Shown: positions 8,892 through 18,075 of the stretch, in pieces
How positions within the stretch are numbered: position 1 is the stretch's first letter
Layout of the letters: each line of letters opens with the position of its first letter
Source of the DNA: Salimicrobium humidisoli
GTDB lineage: Bacteria > Bacillota > Bacilli > Bacillales > Halobacillaceae
Direction: 5' to 3'
Assembly: GCF_002295105.1 (NCBI RefSeq)
Contig: NZ_NSGH01000002.1
Span: 62,001-126,000 of the forward strand
Length of the DNA: 64,000 nt
The notes under the pieces: model-generated
Seen by the model: only the letters and a program-made list of their open reading frames with translations
The model's database searches: none
Told to the model about the DNA's origin: nothing
Translations under genes and position numbers: made by a program

Positions 8892-10688
8892 ATGAATCAC
8901 GTGATTAGTGAGAAATTAGCTGTTCTCCCTGATCAGCCCGGATGTTATTTAATGAAGGACCGGCACGGGACGATTATTTACGTCGGAAAATCAAAAGTGC
9001 TGAAAAACCGTGTGCGCTCCTATTTCACGGGAGCTCATGACGGGAAAACCCAGCGACTGGTCAGTGAGATAACAGATTTTGAATACATCGTCACCACGTC
9101 AGAAATAGAAGCACTTATTCTCGAAATGAACCTCATAAAAAAACACGATCCTAAATATAACGTACTGCTCAAGGACGATAAAACGTACCCTTATTTAAAA
9201 ATCACAGCTGAAGAACACCCGAGACTGCTCGTTACGAGAAAACTGAAAAAAGATAAAGGGAAGTATTTCGGACCCTACCCGAACGTGGTATCGGCAAGAG
9301 AAACGAAAAAGCTGCTGGATCGGCTTTATCCGCTTAGAAAATGTAATAAAATGCCGGAACGTGTCTGTCTATATTATCATATGCATCAGTGTCTCGGACC
9401 GTGCGAATTCCCTGTGTCCCGGGAACAGAACCGGGAAATCGTGCAGCAGATTTCCTCTTTCCTAAGCGGAGGTCACGGAGAAATCAAGAAAGATCTGCAA
9501 AACAAAATGTATGAGGCTTCGGAAAAAATGGATTTCGAACGTGCCAAAGAGCTGCGGGATCAGGTGAGCCACATAGAGTCGGTGATGGAACAGCAGAAAA
9601 TGACGATGAATGACCAGGTGAACCGCGATGTGTTCGGTTATGCCTATGACAAAGGCTGGATGTGCGTGCAGGTGTTCTTCGTGCGTCAGGGGAAACTGAT
9701 AGAAAGGGACGTTTCCATCTTTCCGTTTTTCGACGATCCCGAGGAGACTTTTCTCTCTTCGATTGCGAGTTTTTATCTGCATCAGAATCATCTTTATCCT
9801 AAACAGGTGCTTGTACCCCTCGGTACGGACACAAACGTGCTCGAAGGCGCTATTGACACGGACGTAAACGTTCCGATGAGGGGCCGCAAGAAAGAACTTG
9901 TGGAGCTGGCGGAGAAGAATGCCGAAATTGCGCTGGAAGAAAAATTCGCTCTCATTGAAAGAGATGAAGAACGAACGGTGAAAGCCGTGGACACCCTGGG
10001 TGAAGTGCTGAATATAGAAGCTCCCCTGCGGATCGAAGCTTTTGACAACTCCAACATACAGGGGACGGATCCTGTATCGGCAATGGTTACCTTTATAGAC
10101 GGAAAACCGAGTAAAAAAGATTACCGGAAGTTTAAAGTGAAAGATGTAAAAGGGCCCGATGACTACGAAACGATGCGTGAAGTGATCAGGCGCCGGTATA
10201 AACGAGTGTTGAGGGAAGAGAAACCACTCCCTGATCTTATACTGATCGACGGGGGCAGAGGACAGATGTCGGCAGCTCAGGACATTCTTGAAAATGAGCT
10301 CGGGCTGGATATACCGATGGCCGGTCTTGCGAAAAACGACAAGCATAAAACAAGTGAACTTCTTTATGGCGATCCACCCGGCCCGGTAGATCTGGACAGG
10401 CATTCCCAGGCGTTTTATCTCGTGCAGCGTATACAGGATGAAGTGCACAGATTCGCCATCTCCTTCCACCGACAGCTGCGTGGAAAAGGAGCACTTCAGT
10501 CCGAACTGGATGATGTCCCCGGCGTAGGAGAGAAGAGAAGGAAGTTGCTGCTGAAACATTTCAAGTCGATTCCCGCTATACGGGAAGCTGATATAAATGA
10601 AATAGTGAAACTCGGGATCCCCGAGCCGGTGGCGCGTACCGTCCAGATTAAATTGAATGAAAAAAAAGAAGAACCGGGAGAATACTGA
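8892..10688 (+). CDS. uvrC: UvrABC system protein C (excinuclease subunit)
   Basis: 598 residues. The N-terminal GIY-YIG nuclease domain has [16 protein letters not shown]. It is followed by the UVR helix pair (about residues 200-235, [12 protein letters not shown]), the RNase-H-like nuclease with [12 protein letters not shown] and [10 protein letters not shown], and a helix-hairpin-helix tail with [10 protein letters not shown]. UvrC makes both incisions in nucleotide excision repair. I prefer the ATG at 8892 to the GTG nine bases earlier because the latter lies inside the GGAG ribosome site. It sits between trxA and the sdh region as in Bacillus. Confidence 0.96.
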   Translation: MNHVISEKLAVLPDQPGCYLMKDRHGTIIYVGKSKVLKNRVRSYFTGAHDGKTQRLVSEITDFEYIVTTSEIEALILEMNLIKKHDPKYNVLLKDDKTYPYLKITAEEHPRLLVTRKLKKDKGKYFGPYPNVVSARETKKLLDRLYPLRKCNKMPERVCLYYHMHQCLGPCEFPVSREQNREIVQQISSFLSGGHGEIKKDLQNKMYEASEKMDFERAKELRDQVSHIESVMEQQKMTMNDQVNRDVFGYAYDKGWMCVQVFFVRQGKLIERDVSIFPFFDDPEETFLSSIASFYLHQNHLYPKQVLVPLGTDTNVLEGAIDTDVNVPMRGRKKELVELAEKNAEIALEEKFALIERDEERTVKAVDTLGEVLNIEAPLRIEAFDNSNIQGTDPVSAMVTFIDGKPSKKDYRKFKVKDVKGPDDYETMREVIRRRYKRVLREEKPLPDLILIDGGRGQMSAAQDILENELGLDIPMAGLAKNDKHKTSELLYGDPPGPVDLDRHSQAFYLVQRIQDEVHRFAISFHRQLRGKGALQSELDDVPGVGEKRRKLLLKHFKSIPAIREADINEIVKLGIPEPVARTVQIKLNEKKEEPGEY

Positions 10689-10705
10689 TGCCGGTTCTTC
10701 TGGGA
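10667..10705. terminator. Hairpin between convergent uvrC and yslB
   Basis: An 11-bp perfect stem (AGAAGAACCGG with CCGGTTCTTCT) overlaps the uvrC stop codon and is followed by GGGATTTTAATT. It probably ends uvrC transcription; for the minus strand the A-run before the left arm gives a T-run, so it may be bidirectional. Confidence 0.65.
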
Positions 10706-10720
10706 TTTTAATTATACCTT

Positions 10721-11146
10721 TTACAGTTTATAAGCGATCAGCGAGATGGAATGATTTTTTTCATTTATTTCATCCCTGCATTCAAATGTTTCGTTTTCCA
10801 AATTACTCAGACACTCGGCCAGGAATCCCGCTTCCAGTTTGGCGTTAATTTGAAATTCTTCCTGGGTGAGTCTCTGTTTTACCGCATCTCCGTGCAGGGA
10901 GAAGTGAATCTCATTTTTCCCGGATTTCTCTTTTTCAAGCTCTCCCCATCCAAACTCCCGGAAGAATGTGGTGACTTCCTCATTATTTTCATAAGCGGAG
11001 TTCCGCGCTATATTCCGTCCCATTATATATAAAATTTGTTCTGCGTCTTCACCGAGCATGTCGGGCAGGGCAAAGTAGCGAAGAATGTCGAATCCTGCTC
11101 CGGTGGTAACGAGCGGGGAAATATTGCCGGTGGTAATACGTGCCAT
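10721..11146 (-). CDS. yslB: YslB-like DUF2507 family protein
   Basis: 141 residues on the minus strand. The sequence begins MARITTGNISPLVTTGAGFD and fits the DUF2507/YslB family, whose fold resembles the V4R small-molecule binding domain. Function is unknown. The ribosome site on the minus strand is GGAGG, nine bases upstream of the ATG. It lies between uvrC and sdhC, the location of yslB in B. subtilis, and is transcribed away from sdhC. Confidence 0.85.
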   Translation of the reverse strand: MARITTGNISPLVTTGAGFDILRYFALPDMLGEDAEQILYIMGRNIARNSAYENNEEVTTFFREFGWGELEKEKSGKNEIHFSLHGDAVKQRLTQEEFQINAKLEAGFLAECLSNLENETFECRDEINEKNHSISLIAYKL

Positions 11147-11247
11147 GATGTACAGCCTCCTTTTTTTCTGTCTATTATTATCACTTGAAAATCAGGTTTG
11201 TGCAACAGCCCGGTGGAAAGATTTCCCTTGATCGGAACACTGCCTTC

Positions 11248-11276
11248 TTGACGGTGCTGACCTATCGCAGTACAAT
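11248..11276 (+). promoter_or_regulatory. sdhCAB promoter
   Basis: TTGACG, exactly 17 bases, then TACAAT: a near-consensus vegetative promoter. It predicts a leader of about 130 nt before sdhC, long enough for regulation within the transcript. Confidence 0.75.
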
Positions 11277-11309
11277 AAGTATGATACAAATTGTACGGTT
11301 CCGGATGAT

Positions 11310-11339
11310 AGGAGGGTGACCCTCTCCTTACGTTTTTTT
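11310..11339 (+). terminator. Hairpin with T-run in the sdhC leader
   Basis: GAGGG and CCCTC around a three-base loop, flanked by a further partial match, then TTACGTTTTTTT. It lies between the promoter and sdhC, so it could be a partial terminator in the leader. The stem is short and may be incidental. Confidence 0.35.
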
Positions 11340-11344
11340 ATATT

Positions 11345-11358
11345 TTAAAGCGCTTTAT
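11345..11358 (+). promoter_or_regulatory. Possible CcpA (cre) site in the sdhC leader
   Basis: TTAAAGCGCTTTAT is a palindrome centred on AAAGCGCTTT and differs from a good cre (TGAAAGCGCTTTCA) at three outer positions. Its place downstream of the promoter would fit roadblock repression of a citric-acid-cycle operon by carbon source. This is inference from motif similarity. Confidence 0.4.
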
Positions 11359-11411
11359 TATCCGGGGTTGTGTACATAATTTAATTTTTCATCATATTGA
11401 GGGGGGTAAAT

Positions 11412-12035
11412 ATGGCAGCAGGATCACGAGGCTATGTGAACAGAAGGTTACATTCATTACTGGGGGTAGTGCCTCTTGGAATATTTCTGTTCCAGCACTT
11501 AACTACAAACTTTTTTGCAACACGGGGGCCAGAGGCATTCAATACGGCGGCTCATTTCATAGAAGGATTGCCGTATCGGTATGTACTGGAAATTTTCGTC
11601 ATCTTTTTACCATTACTTTTTCACGGAATTTACGGAGTTTATATTGCATTCCAGTCCAATTTCAACGTGAACAAGCACGGATACTTCCGTAACTGGATGT
11701 TTATGCTGCAGCGGGTCACTGGTGTTCTGACGCTAATATTCGTAGCGTGGCACATCTGGGAGACGAGAGTAGCTGTAGGTTTTGGATGGGAAGAGCTGAA
11801 CTATCAGTTGATGGAAGATATACTGACACAGCCATTCTTTTTCTGGTTCTACATAGTCGGTGTATTATCAGTAACGTTCCACTTTGCTAACGGTCTATGG
11901 TCTTTCTTTGTAAGTTGGGGCATTACGGTTACACCGAAATCCCAGCGTATTATGACTTACGCTACCGTAGTTGTATTCTTAGCACTGGGTTATGTAGGCG
12001 TACGTACGCTGATTCAGTTCGCTTACGGCGTCTAG
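11412..12035 (+). CDS. sdhC: Succinate dehydrogenase cytochrome b558 subunit
   Basis: 207 residues with about five membrane helices and conserved haem-ligating histidines, for example in LFQHLTTN, LLFHGIYG and VAWHIWE. It is the single di-haem membrane anchor of the Bacillus-type (B-type) complex II, passing electrons from SdhB to menaquinone. The ATG at 11412 is directly preceded by AGGGGGGT; an in-frame TTG five codons earlier overlaps that ribosome site and is rejected. First gene of sdhCAB. Confidence 0.95.
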   Translation: MAAGSRGYVNRRLHSLLGVVPLGIFLFQHLTTNFFATRGPEAFNTAAHFIEGLPYRYVLEIFVIFLPLLFHGIYGVYIAFQSNFNVNKHGYFRNWMFMLQRVTGVLTLIFVAWHIWETRVAVGFGWEELNYQLMEDILTQPFFFWFYIVGVLSVTFHFANGLWSFFVSWGITVTPKSQRIMTYATVVVFLALGYVGVRTLIQFAYGV

Positions 12036-12076
12036 ACAATAGATAAAAGCAGTGATTAAGGGAGTGAACATAAATA

Positions 12077-13825
12077 ATGTCGAATAAAAATATAGTCATC
12101 ATCGGGGGAGGCCTGGCCGGTCTGATGGCGACAATCAAAGCAGCAGAAGAAGGAGTACACGTAGATTTGTTATCTCTTGTACCCGTAAAACGTTCCCACT
12201 CCGTCTGTGCCCAGGGCGGTATCAACGGAGCAGTGGATACGAAGGGTGAAGGAGATTCTCCATGGAAACACTTCGATGACACGGTGTACGGCGGAGACTT
12301 TCTCGCTAACCAGCCGCCTGTTAAAGCGATGTGTGATGCCGCGCCCGGAATTATCCACCTGCTTGACCGTATGGGGGTAATGTTCAACCGTACACCTGAG
12401 GGGCTGTTGGATTTCCGCCGTTTCGGAGGTACACAGCATCACCGTACAGCGTATGCAGGAGCTACGACCGGTCAGCAGTTGCTTTATGCACTTGATGAAC
12501 AGGTTCGCAGACATGAAGTGAACGGTCTTGTTACAAAATACGAAGGCTGGGAATTCCTCTCGGCTATCATTGACGACAAAGGAGTAAGCCGTGGAGCAGT
12601 CGCTCAGGACATCCACAGTCATGAAATCAGAGACTTTCCTGCCGATGCAATGATCCTGGCAACCGGGGGACCGGGGATTATTTTCGGAAAATCCACGAAC
12701 TCCATCATCAATACCGGATCTGCTGCCGGTGCTTTATACCAGCAGGGGGTTAAATACGCAAATGGTGAGTTCATCCAGATACACCCTACTGCTATTCCGG
12801 GCGATGACAAACTTCGTCTTATGAGTGAATCGGCACGCGGGGAAGGCGGCCGCGTATGGACATACAAAGACGGGGAACCATGGTACTTCCTCGAAGAGAA
12901 GTATCCTGCATACGGCAACCTCGTACCACGTGATATCGCGACCCGTGAAATATTCGACGTCTGTGTAAACCAGAAACTCGGAATAAACGGAGAAAACATG
13001 GTTTATCTCGATCTTTCTCATAAGGATGCCAAAGAGCTTGATGTCAAACTAGGCGGGATTATCGAGATTTACGAAAAATTCGTCGGTGAAGATCCTCGTA
13101 AAGTACCGATGAAAATATTCCCTGCTGTACACTATTCCATGGGCGGAATGTGGGTAGACATCAACCAGATGACTAACATCCCGGGCATTTTCGCAGCCGG
13201 AGAATGTGATTTCACGCAGCACGGAGGAAACCGTCTTGGCGCGAACTCTCTGCTATCTTCCATTTATGGAGGAATGGTAGCCGGTCCGAGTGCAGTAAGA
13301 TATTCCGAAGGTCTTGATGAACATGTGGAAGATATGGACAGAGAAGTGTTCGATAAACACCTTCAAGTAGAGCAGGATCGTTTCGAGGAAATTATGAAAA
13401 TGGACGGAGATGAGAACGCCTACCAGATTCATAAAGAACTCGGCGAATGGATGACAGACTATGTGACTGTGGTCCGGGACAACGAAAACCTTCTGAAAAC
13501 GGACGAAAAGATCAAAGAACTGATGGAACGTTATAAACGTATCAATATCAACGATACGTCCCGCTGGAGTAACCAGGGAGCCATGTTTACCCGTCAGCTT
13601 GATAATATGCTGCAATTGGCAAGAGTGATCACCCTTGGAGCTTATAACCGAAACGAAAGCCGCGGTGCGCACTTCAAACCTGAATTTCCGGACCGTAACG
13701 ACGAAGATTTCCTCAAGACTACAATCGCAACATATGATAAGGAAAACAACGAGCCGATCATCAGCTATGAAGAGGTGGACACGTCATTAATCGAACCGCG
13801 TAAGCGCGATTATTCCAAGAGTTAA
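12077..13825 (+). CDS. sdhA: Succinate dehydrogenase flavoprotein subunit
   Basis: 582 residues. The N-terminal dinucleotide fold IIGGGLAGLMA binds FAD, the HSVCAQGGINGA block contains the FAD-attachment histidine region, and the active-site segment includes HPTAIPGDDKL and the RGEGGR motif. It oxidises succinate to fumarate on the cytoplasmic face. It follows sdhC by 41 nt and precedes sdhB by 17 nt. Confidence 0.97.
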   Translation: MSNKNIVIIGGGLAGLMATIKAAEEGVHVDLLSLVPVKRSHSVCAQGGINGAVDTKGEGDSPWKHFDDTVYGGDFLANQPPVKAMCDAAPGIIHLLDRMGVMFNRTPEGLLDFRRFGGTQHHRTAYAGATTGQQLLYALDEQVRRHEVNGLVTKYEGWEFLSAIIDDKGVSRGAVAQDIHSHEIRDFPADAMILATGGPGIIFGKSTNSIINTGSAAGALYQQGVKYANGEFIQIHPTAIPGDDKLRLMSESARGEGGRVWTYKDGEPWYFLEEKYPAYGNLVPRDIATREIFDVCVNQKLGINGENMVYLDLSHKDAKELDVKLGGIIEIYEKFVGEDPRKVPMKIFPAVHYSMGGMWVDINQMTNIPGIFAAGECDFTQHGGNRLGANSLLSSIYGGMVAGPSAVRYSEGLDEHVEDMDREVFDKHLQVEQDRFEEIMKMDGDENAYQIHKELGEWMTDYVTVVRDNENLLKTDEKIKELMERYKRININDTSRWSNQGAMFTRQLDNMLQLARVITLGAYNRNESRGAHFKPEFPDRNDEDFLKTTIATYDKENNEPIISYEEVDTSLIEPRKRDYSKS

Positions 13826-13842
13826 TAAGGAGGTCCTTCATC

Positions 13843-14601
13843 GTGAGTGAAGAGAAGAATATTACATTTGTCGTCACAAGACAGGATGAACCTGAAAGTG
13901 AACCGTACAAAGAAACATTTGTCGTCCCATACCGCCAGAATATGAACGTCATCTCAGGATTGATGGAAATCAGAAGAAATCCTGTTAATGCAGACGGAGA
14001 AGCTACAACTCCGATATTCTGGGAAATGGGTTGTCTGGAAGAAGTATGTGGTGCCTGTTCCATGATTATCAACGGAGAGCCGAGACAGTCCTGTACGGCA
14101 CTCGTAGATCAGCTGGAGCAGCCTATCCATCTCGAACCTATGAATACATTTCCGGTCACCCGTGACCTTGCCGTCGATCGTAGCCGTATGTTCGACTCTC
14201 TGAAGAAAGTCAAAGCATGGGTACCGATTGATGGAACATACGATCTTGGTCCGGGACCGCGGATTGCCGAAACAAAACGTCAGTGGGCGTATGAACTGTC
14301 CAAGTGTATGAGTTGCGGTGTATGCCTGGAAGCCTGCCCGAACGTGAACAGTAAGTCCGATTTCATCGGTCCTGCTGCTCTATCACAGGTTCGCCTGTTC
14401 AATTCCCATCCTACCGGGGAGATGCACAAGAGTGAGCGTCTTCAGTCCATTATGGATGAAGAAGGTATCATGGGCTGCGGAAACGCGCAGAACTGCGTAG
14501 AGGTTTGCCCTAAGGGAATTCCTTTGACTACGTCACTGGCTGCCCTTTACCGTGACACTGCAGTCGAATCATTCAAAAGCTTTTTCGGAAGCGACAAATA
14601 A
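13843..14601 (+). CDS. sdhB: Succinate dehydrogenase iron-sulfur subunit
   Basis: 252 residues with three cysteine sets: the [2Fe-2S] loop CLEEVCGACSM plus a following Cys, the ferredoxin motif CMSCGVCLEACP for [4Fe-4S], and CGNAQNCVEVCPKG for the third cluster. It relays electrons from SdhA to SdhC. The start is GTG, preceded by AAGGAGGT. A strong terminator follows. Confidence 0.97.
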   Translation: MSEEKNITFVVTRQDEPESEPYKETFVVPYRQNMNVISGLMEIRRNPVNADGEATTPIFWEMGCLEEVCGACSMIINGEPRQSCTALVDQLEQPIHLEPMNTFPVTRDLAVDRSRMFDSLKKVKAWVPIDGTYDLGPGPRIAETKRQWAYELSKCMSCGVCLEACPNVNSKSDFIGPAALSQVRLFNSHPTGEMHKSERLQSIMDEEGIMGCGNAQNCVEVCPKGIPLTTSLAALYRDTAVESFKSFFGSDK

Positions 14602-14612
14602 TTCTTTACTGG

Positions 14613-14648
14613 AGGCTGTGTCCGAAATGGACACAGCCTTTCTATTTT
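14613..14648 (+). terminator. Terminator after sdhB
   Basis: An 11-bp stem (AGGCTGTGTCC with GGACACAGCCT), five-base loop, then TTTCTATTTTATT. It separates sdhCAB from the comP-like gene. Confidence 0.9.
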
Positions 14649-14676
14649 ATTAATATACTGGAAGGGAGGGGTCGGT

Positions 14677-16821
14677 ATGTGTAAACAATGGATGTATTAT
14701 ATATTGGGTCTTGTACTTGTGCTTGGTGTCACGCTGATGGTTTCCTCTATTTCCGGGGAATTGTATACTCTCCCTGAAGAAAGGACGGGGGCGAAGCTCA
14801 TTTTTTATTCGGCTGTTCCTTCGTCTTTTTACTATGTCTTTTTCTTTGTAATCATTCCATCTCTGTATTTCGTGACTACGGTAATGATCAGTGCATTTAT
14901 TCATCGCCGTATCGCCGATACTCTTTCCATACGGCTGTTGATAGCTTTTCTCCTGACACTGGCGCTTGGCTACGTCAGCGCAGGTGGAACAGTTCAGGGA
15001 CTCGCTTTCAGTACATTGATGAACTCTGCGGCATTTATCAGTGCCCCGGTCATATTCATACATTTCCTGTATAGATACTTTGCAGAGATAAAAGTTTATT
15101 TTTTCACTAAAAGAATTTACCAGATAGGTTACGTGGTGCTTTCCGGGTCGCTTATGATGGATGTTTACCGGTTTGTTAGCGGAGAGTCTCCTTTCTGGAT
15201 AGACCAGATCCAGTACTTCGTACTTCTGATTTTTTATATATTCATCTTTATCGTAGTCTGCAGAGGAGCTTTCCGACTTCGGACTTCATCCTACCGATCT
15301 TTTTTCAAGTACATAAGTTTCGGGGTGGCTCTTTCGTTCGCCCCCTACCTGATTTTTTATCTCATTCCTAAATTATTTACAGGCGCACCGATAATAGGAA
15401 TCGAAATAGCTGTGTTTTTCCTTATAGCGCTTCCGATAACTTTTCTTTATTTATTATCGAAACAGAAATTGATCGATATTAACTTTATTATCCGCAGGTT
15501 GAGGCATCACGCCTTTCTTTCTCTGCTGCCGAGTCTTCTTATAGCTATCATGGCAAACCTTATAATAGACTGGACATTCTCCCTCGAACCCTTTCTGCAG
15601 CTTTTGTTCGCAGGAGTAGTGGTACTTACACTCATTATGACGTTTGCAGAGGTTATGGATTTCCGGATGCAGAGCGGGCTGTTTTCCGACAGAGGTAATT
15701 TCCAGGAAAGTCTGCACAAGCTGATGAAGAACTTCAAAGATCAATACAGCGTAGGTGACTTGATGAATGAAGTGTGCCATGAGATTACGAAAACGCTGAA
15801 ATTAACTTATACCAACGCCTACTCCTATCACACGAAAGACGGCATGTTCTGTGTGAATGAACCGATTCTTGAAAATCTGCTCCGGCATCTGAAAAACAGC
15901 ATGCATAACAGAAAGCTTGCAGTAGGAGAAATAGTGGAGACGAGGAGAGGGTTCGGTTTCGTAATAGCTGAGTCCCTTAACAAAGTAACCGTCATTTATA
16001 GTACCGGGAAACAGGATTTCACTTCTCTTAACCGGGAGGAAAGGAAGTATCTTCAAATCATTTCCATGAACGCGAATATAGCCATTGAAAACATGAGCCA
16101 CATCGAAGAATTGATGAAGCAGCTGCAGAAGGTGAAAAGTAAGAATACCGATCAGTACCCGGCCTGGCTGTCGAGGCTTCTTTTTCAAATAGCCGAGGAT
16201 CAGCGGGAACAGCTGTCTATCGATATTCACGATACCGTTTTGCAGGAATTGCTGTACCTGTATCGTCGTATGGATGAATTGCATACAAACAGGGAGGAAC
16301 TGCCGCTTACTTTGCGCACCGAGCTATCCGTATATAAAGAACAGCTGCTCGACAGTATACATCTGACGAGGGAGACGTGCAGTGAACTGCGGCCGACCTT
16401 TTTGAAAGAAATCGGACTCATACAGTCTCTGGACAGTCTCATTCAGCAATATCAACTGCGTTCGAATTTCACCGTTTATTTTTGTGCAGAAGATTTTCAT
16501 TCCGAACTCGATCAGGAGATGATCCTTACTACGTACCGTATCGTACAGGAGCTGCTGGCGAATGCTGTGAAGCACAGTGAAGCGAAGCATGTACATCTTT
16601 ACTTAGCCGGAAACGAAGAAGACGTTACGTTGCGTTATGAAGATGATGGGGTGGGAATGGAAAATAAATACGAATGGGATGCCTTCACTCACATAGGACT
16701 ATCCGGTATAGAACACCGGGTGAATGGACTCGGAGGATCTCTTCGCATTGATACAGCTGAATTCGAAGGCTTCAGAATGGAAATTGGTTTTCCGCTGAAA
16801 GGGAAGGAGTGTGTAGAATGA
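14677..16821 (+). CDS. ComP-like membrane sensor histidine kinase
   Basis: 714 residues. About ten hydrophobic segments fill residues 5-330, as in the quorum sensor ComP of B. subtilis. After a linker domain, the dimerisation helix carries the phosphoacceptor in DIHDTVLQELLYLYRR (His518), followed by a HATPase region with ELLANAVKHSE, EDDGVGME and GLSGIEHRV, typical of the HPK7/NarL-linked class. It overlaps the next gene by four bases, so the two are translationally coupled. No comQ or comX lies upstream; the preceding 75 nt hold only the sdhB terminator. Its ligand is therefore unknown. Confidence 0.85.
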   Translation: MCKQWMYYILGLVLVLGVTLMVSSISGELYTLPEERTGAKLIFYSAVPSSFYYVFFFVIIPSLYFVTTVMISAFIHRRIADTLSIRLLIAFLLTLALGYVSAGGTVQGLAFSTLMNSAAFISAPVIFIHFLYRYFAEIKVYFFTKRIYQIGYVVLSGSLMMDVYRFVSGESPFWIDQIQYFVLLIFYIFIFIVVCRGAFRLRTSSYRSFFKYISFGVALSFAPYLIFYLIPKLFTGAPIIGIEIAVFFLIALPITFLYLLSKQKLIDINFIIRRLRHHAFLSLLPSLLIAIMANLIIDWTFSLEPFLQLLFAGVVVLTLIMTFAEVMDFRMQSGLFSDRGNFQESLHKLMKNFKDQYSVGDLMNEVCHEITKTLKLTYTNAYSYHTKDGMFCVNEPILENLLRHLKNSMHNRKLAVGEIVETRRGFGFVIAESLNKVTVIYSTGKQDFTSLNREERKYLQIISMNANIAIENMSHIEELMKQLQKVKSKNTDQYPAWLSRLLFQIAEDQREQLSIDIHDTVLQELLYLYRRMDELHTNREELPLTLRTELSVYKEQLLDSIHLTRETCSELRPTFLKEIGLIQSLDSLIQQYQLRSNFTVYFCAEDFHSELDQEMILTTYRIVQELLANAVKHSEAKHVHLYLAGNEEDVTLRYEDDGVGMENKYEWDAFTHIGLSGIEHRVNGLGGSLRIDTAEFEGFRMEIGFPLKGKECVE

Positions 16822-17477
16822 CGAACGTTTTGATCGTCGATGATCATCCTGCAGTAGGGATGGGGACGAAAGCCATGATCGAACAGAACAGTGAAATGAA
16901 CGTGGACGTAGTGGAAAACCCCGGGGAAGTCGAAAATATCGTTTTAAACAAAGATTACGACGTTCTGCTGATTGATTTATATATGCCGGGGATGAACGGT
17001 ATTGAATTATCGAAACGTGTAAAACAGAAACGGCCCGATGTAACTGCCATCATCTATACAGGGTTCGACCTGAGTACACATTTTAACATGCTCGTGGAAG
17101 CGGAAGTGGAAGGATTCGTCAGTAAAACGGCTTCGCAGGAACAACTGCTGACGGCTATAAGATGCGCTATGAGGGATGAGGTTGTGATCCCTCTTCATCT
17201 GTTCAGACAGCTGCGCCGTACGGAAGCGAGCGTATCGCCGGTACGCATAAACAGAACGAAAGAAGAAGAAGCCCTTTTCCTTAATGAAAAGGAGCAGTCG
17301 ATTTTGAAAGAAGTATCGAACGGGTTCACGAATAAAACTATTGCACAAAACCTTCACATGTCTCAAAGAAGTGTGGAATATACGCTTACGGGGATTTTCA
17401 ACAAGCTGGACGTGCGTTCGCGTACGGAGGCGCTTTATAAAGCCCAGGAACTCGGGCTGATCTCCAAAGCAAAATAA
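16818..17477 (+). CDS. ComA-like response regulator (NarL/LuxR type)
   Basis: 219 residues. The receiver domain has the acidic pair in IVDDHPAV (8-9), the phosphorylated Asp53 in LLIDLYMPGMNG, a Thr in IIYTGFD and Lys in VSKTAS. The C-terminal LuxR-type helix-turn-helix reads KEVSNGFTNKTIAQNLHMS then RSVEYTLTGIFNKL, very like ComA. An ATG at 16818, after AAGGAG, is preferred to a GTG that overlaps that site. It is paired with the sensor kinase upstream. In B. subtilis the region between sdhB and ysmB holds gerE, another LuxR-type regulator; this protein has a receiver domain and so is not GerE. Confidence 0.85.
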   Translation: MTNVLIVDDHPAVGMGTKAMIEQNSEMNVDVVENPGEVENIVLNKDYDVLLIDLYMPGMNGIELSKRVKQKRPDVTAIIYTGFDLSTHFNMLVEAEVEGFVSKTASQEQLLTAIRCAMRDEVVIPLHLFRQLRRTEASVSPVRINRTKEEEALFLNEKEQSILKEVSNGFTNKTIAQNLHMSQRSVEYTLTGIFNKLDVRSRTEALYKAQELGLISKAK

Positions 17478-17615
17478 TCCGTTCGCATTTCCCGGAGAGA
17501 CTGCCGATGTTTTTACTATTTAAACAGGGGTGATGACACCTTTTGTCTTGATATTTTCACAGGAACCTTAGAGAATAGATGACATAGACTTTTGATTTTG
17601 TCAGGAGGAACCCAC

Positions 17616-18053
17616 GTGTCCGATCAAATTATAGAAGATATGGAATTTTATTTGCGTTACGTAGCGGGAGGCGTAAAAGATAAGGGTAGAGAAATTCTGG
17701 AAAATTACGAAATAACTCCCCCTCAGTTCGTTGCGCTTCAGTGGGTTTCGGATGAGATGGGTATCACTATCGGAACTATATCCAGTAAAATGCATCTGGC
17801 CCACAGTACTACAACTGATATGATCGATCGTCTGGAAAAGCTCGGGGTCGTAGAACGAAAAAAAGATGAAACCGACCGGAGAGTGGTACGTGTGTACATA
17901 TTGCCGGAAGGTGAGAAAGTCATACGGGAAGTGATAGATAAACGAAGAGCCTATCTTAAAGATTTGTTTCATGAAGTGGACGAAGAAGAACTGCAGGAGT
18001 TTCGAACCCTTATGAAGCATGTATATGAAAAAATGAGTAAATTGACAAATTAA
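17616..18053 (+). CDS. ysmB: MarR-family transcriptional regulator (YsmB)
   Basis: 145 residues with a winged-helix core: ITIGTISSKMHLAHSTTTDMIDRLEKLGVV is the recognition region and RRVVRVYILPEGE the wing. I chose the GTG at 17616 because it lies directly after CAGGAGG; an in-frame TTG eight codons earlier has no ribosome site. It precedes racE, as ysmB does in B. subtilis. Its target genes are unknown. Confidence 0.85.
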   Translation: MSDQIIEDMEFYLRYVAGGVKDKGREILENYEITPPQFVALQWVSDEMGITIGTISSKMHLAHSTTTDMIDRLEKLGVVERKKDETDRRVVRVYILPEGEKVIREVIDKRRAYLKDLFHEVDEEELQEFRTLMKHVYEKMSKLTN

Positions 18054-18075
18054 AGAGAAAAGAAGAGGGATCAGC

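Noticed and set aside
9462-10559. 365-codon minus-strand frame inside uvrC
   Set aside because: Antisense shadow of uvrC, rich in His and Phe, without recognisable domains.
17520-17550. Hairpin after the ComA-like gene
   Set aside because: Only a five-base stem (GGGTG with CACC) before TTTTGTC; too weak to call a terminator.
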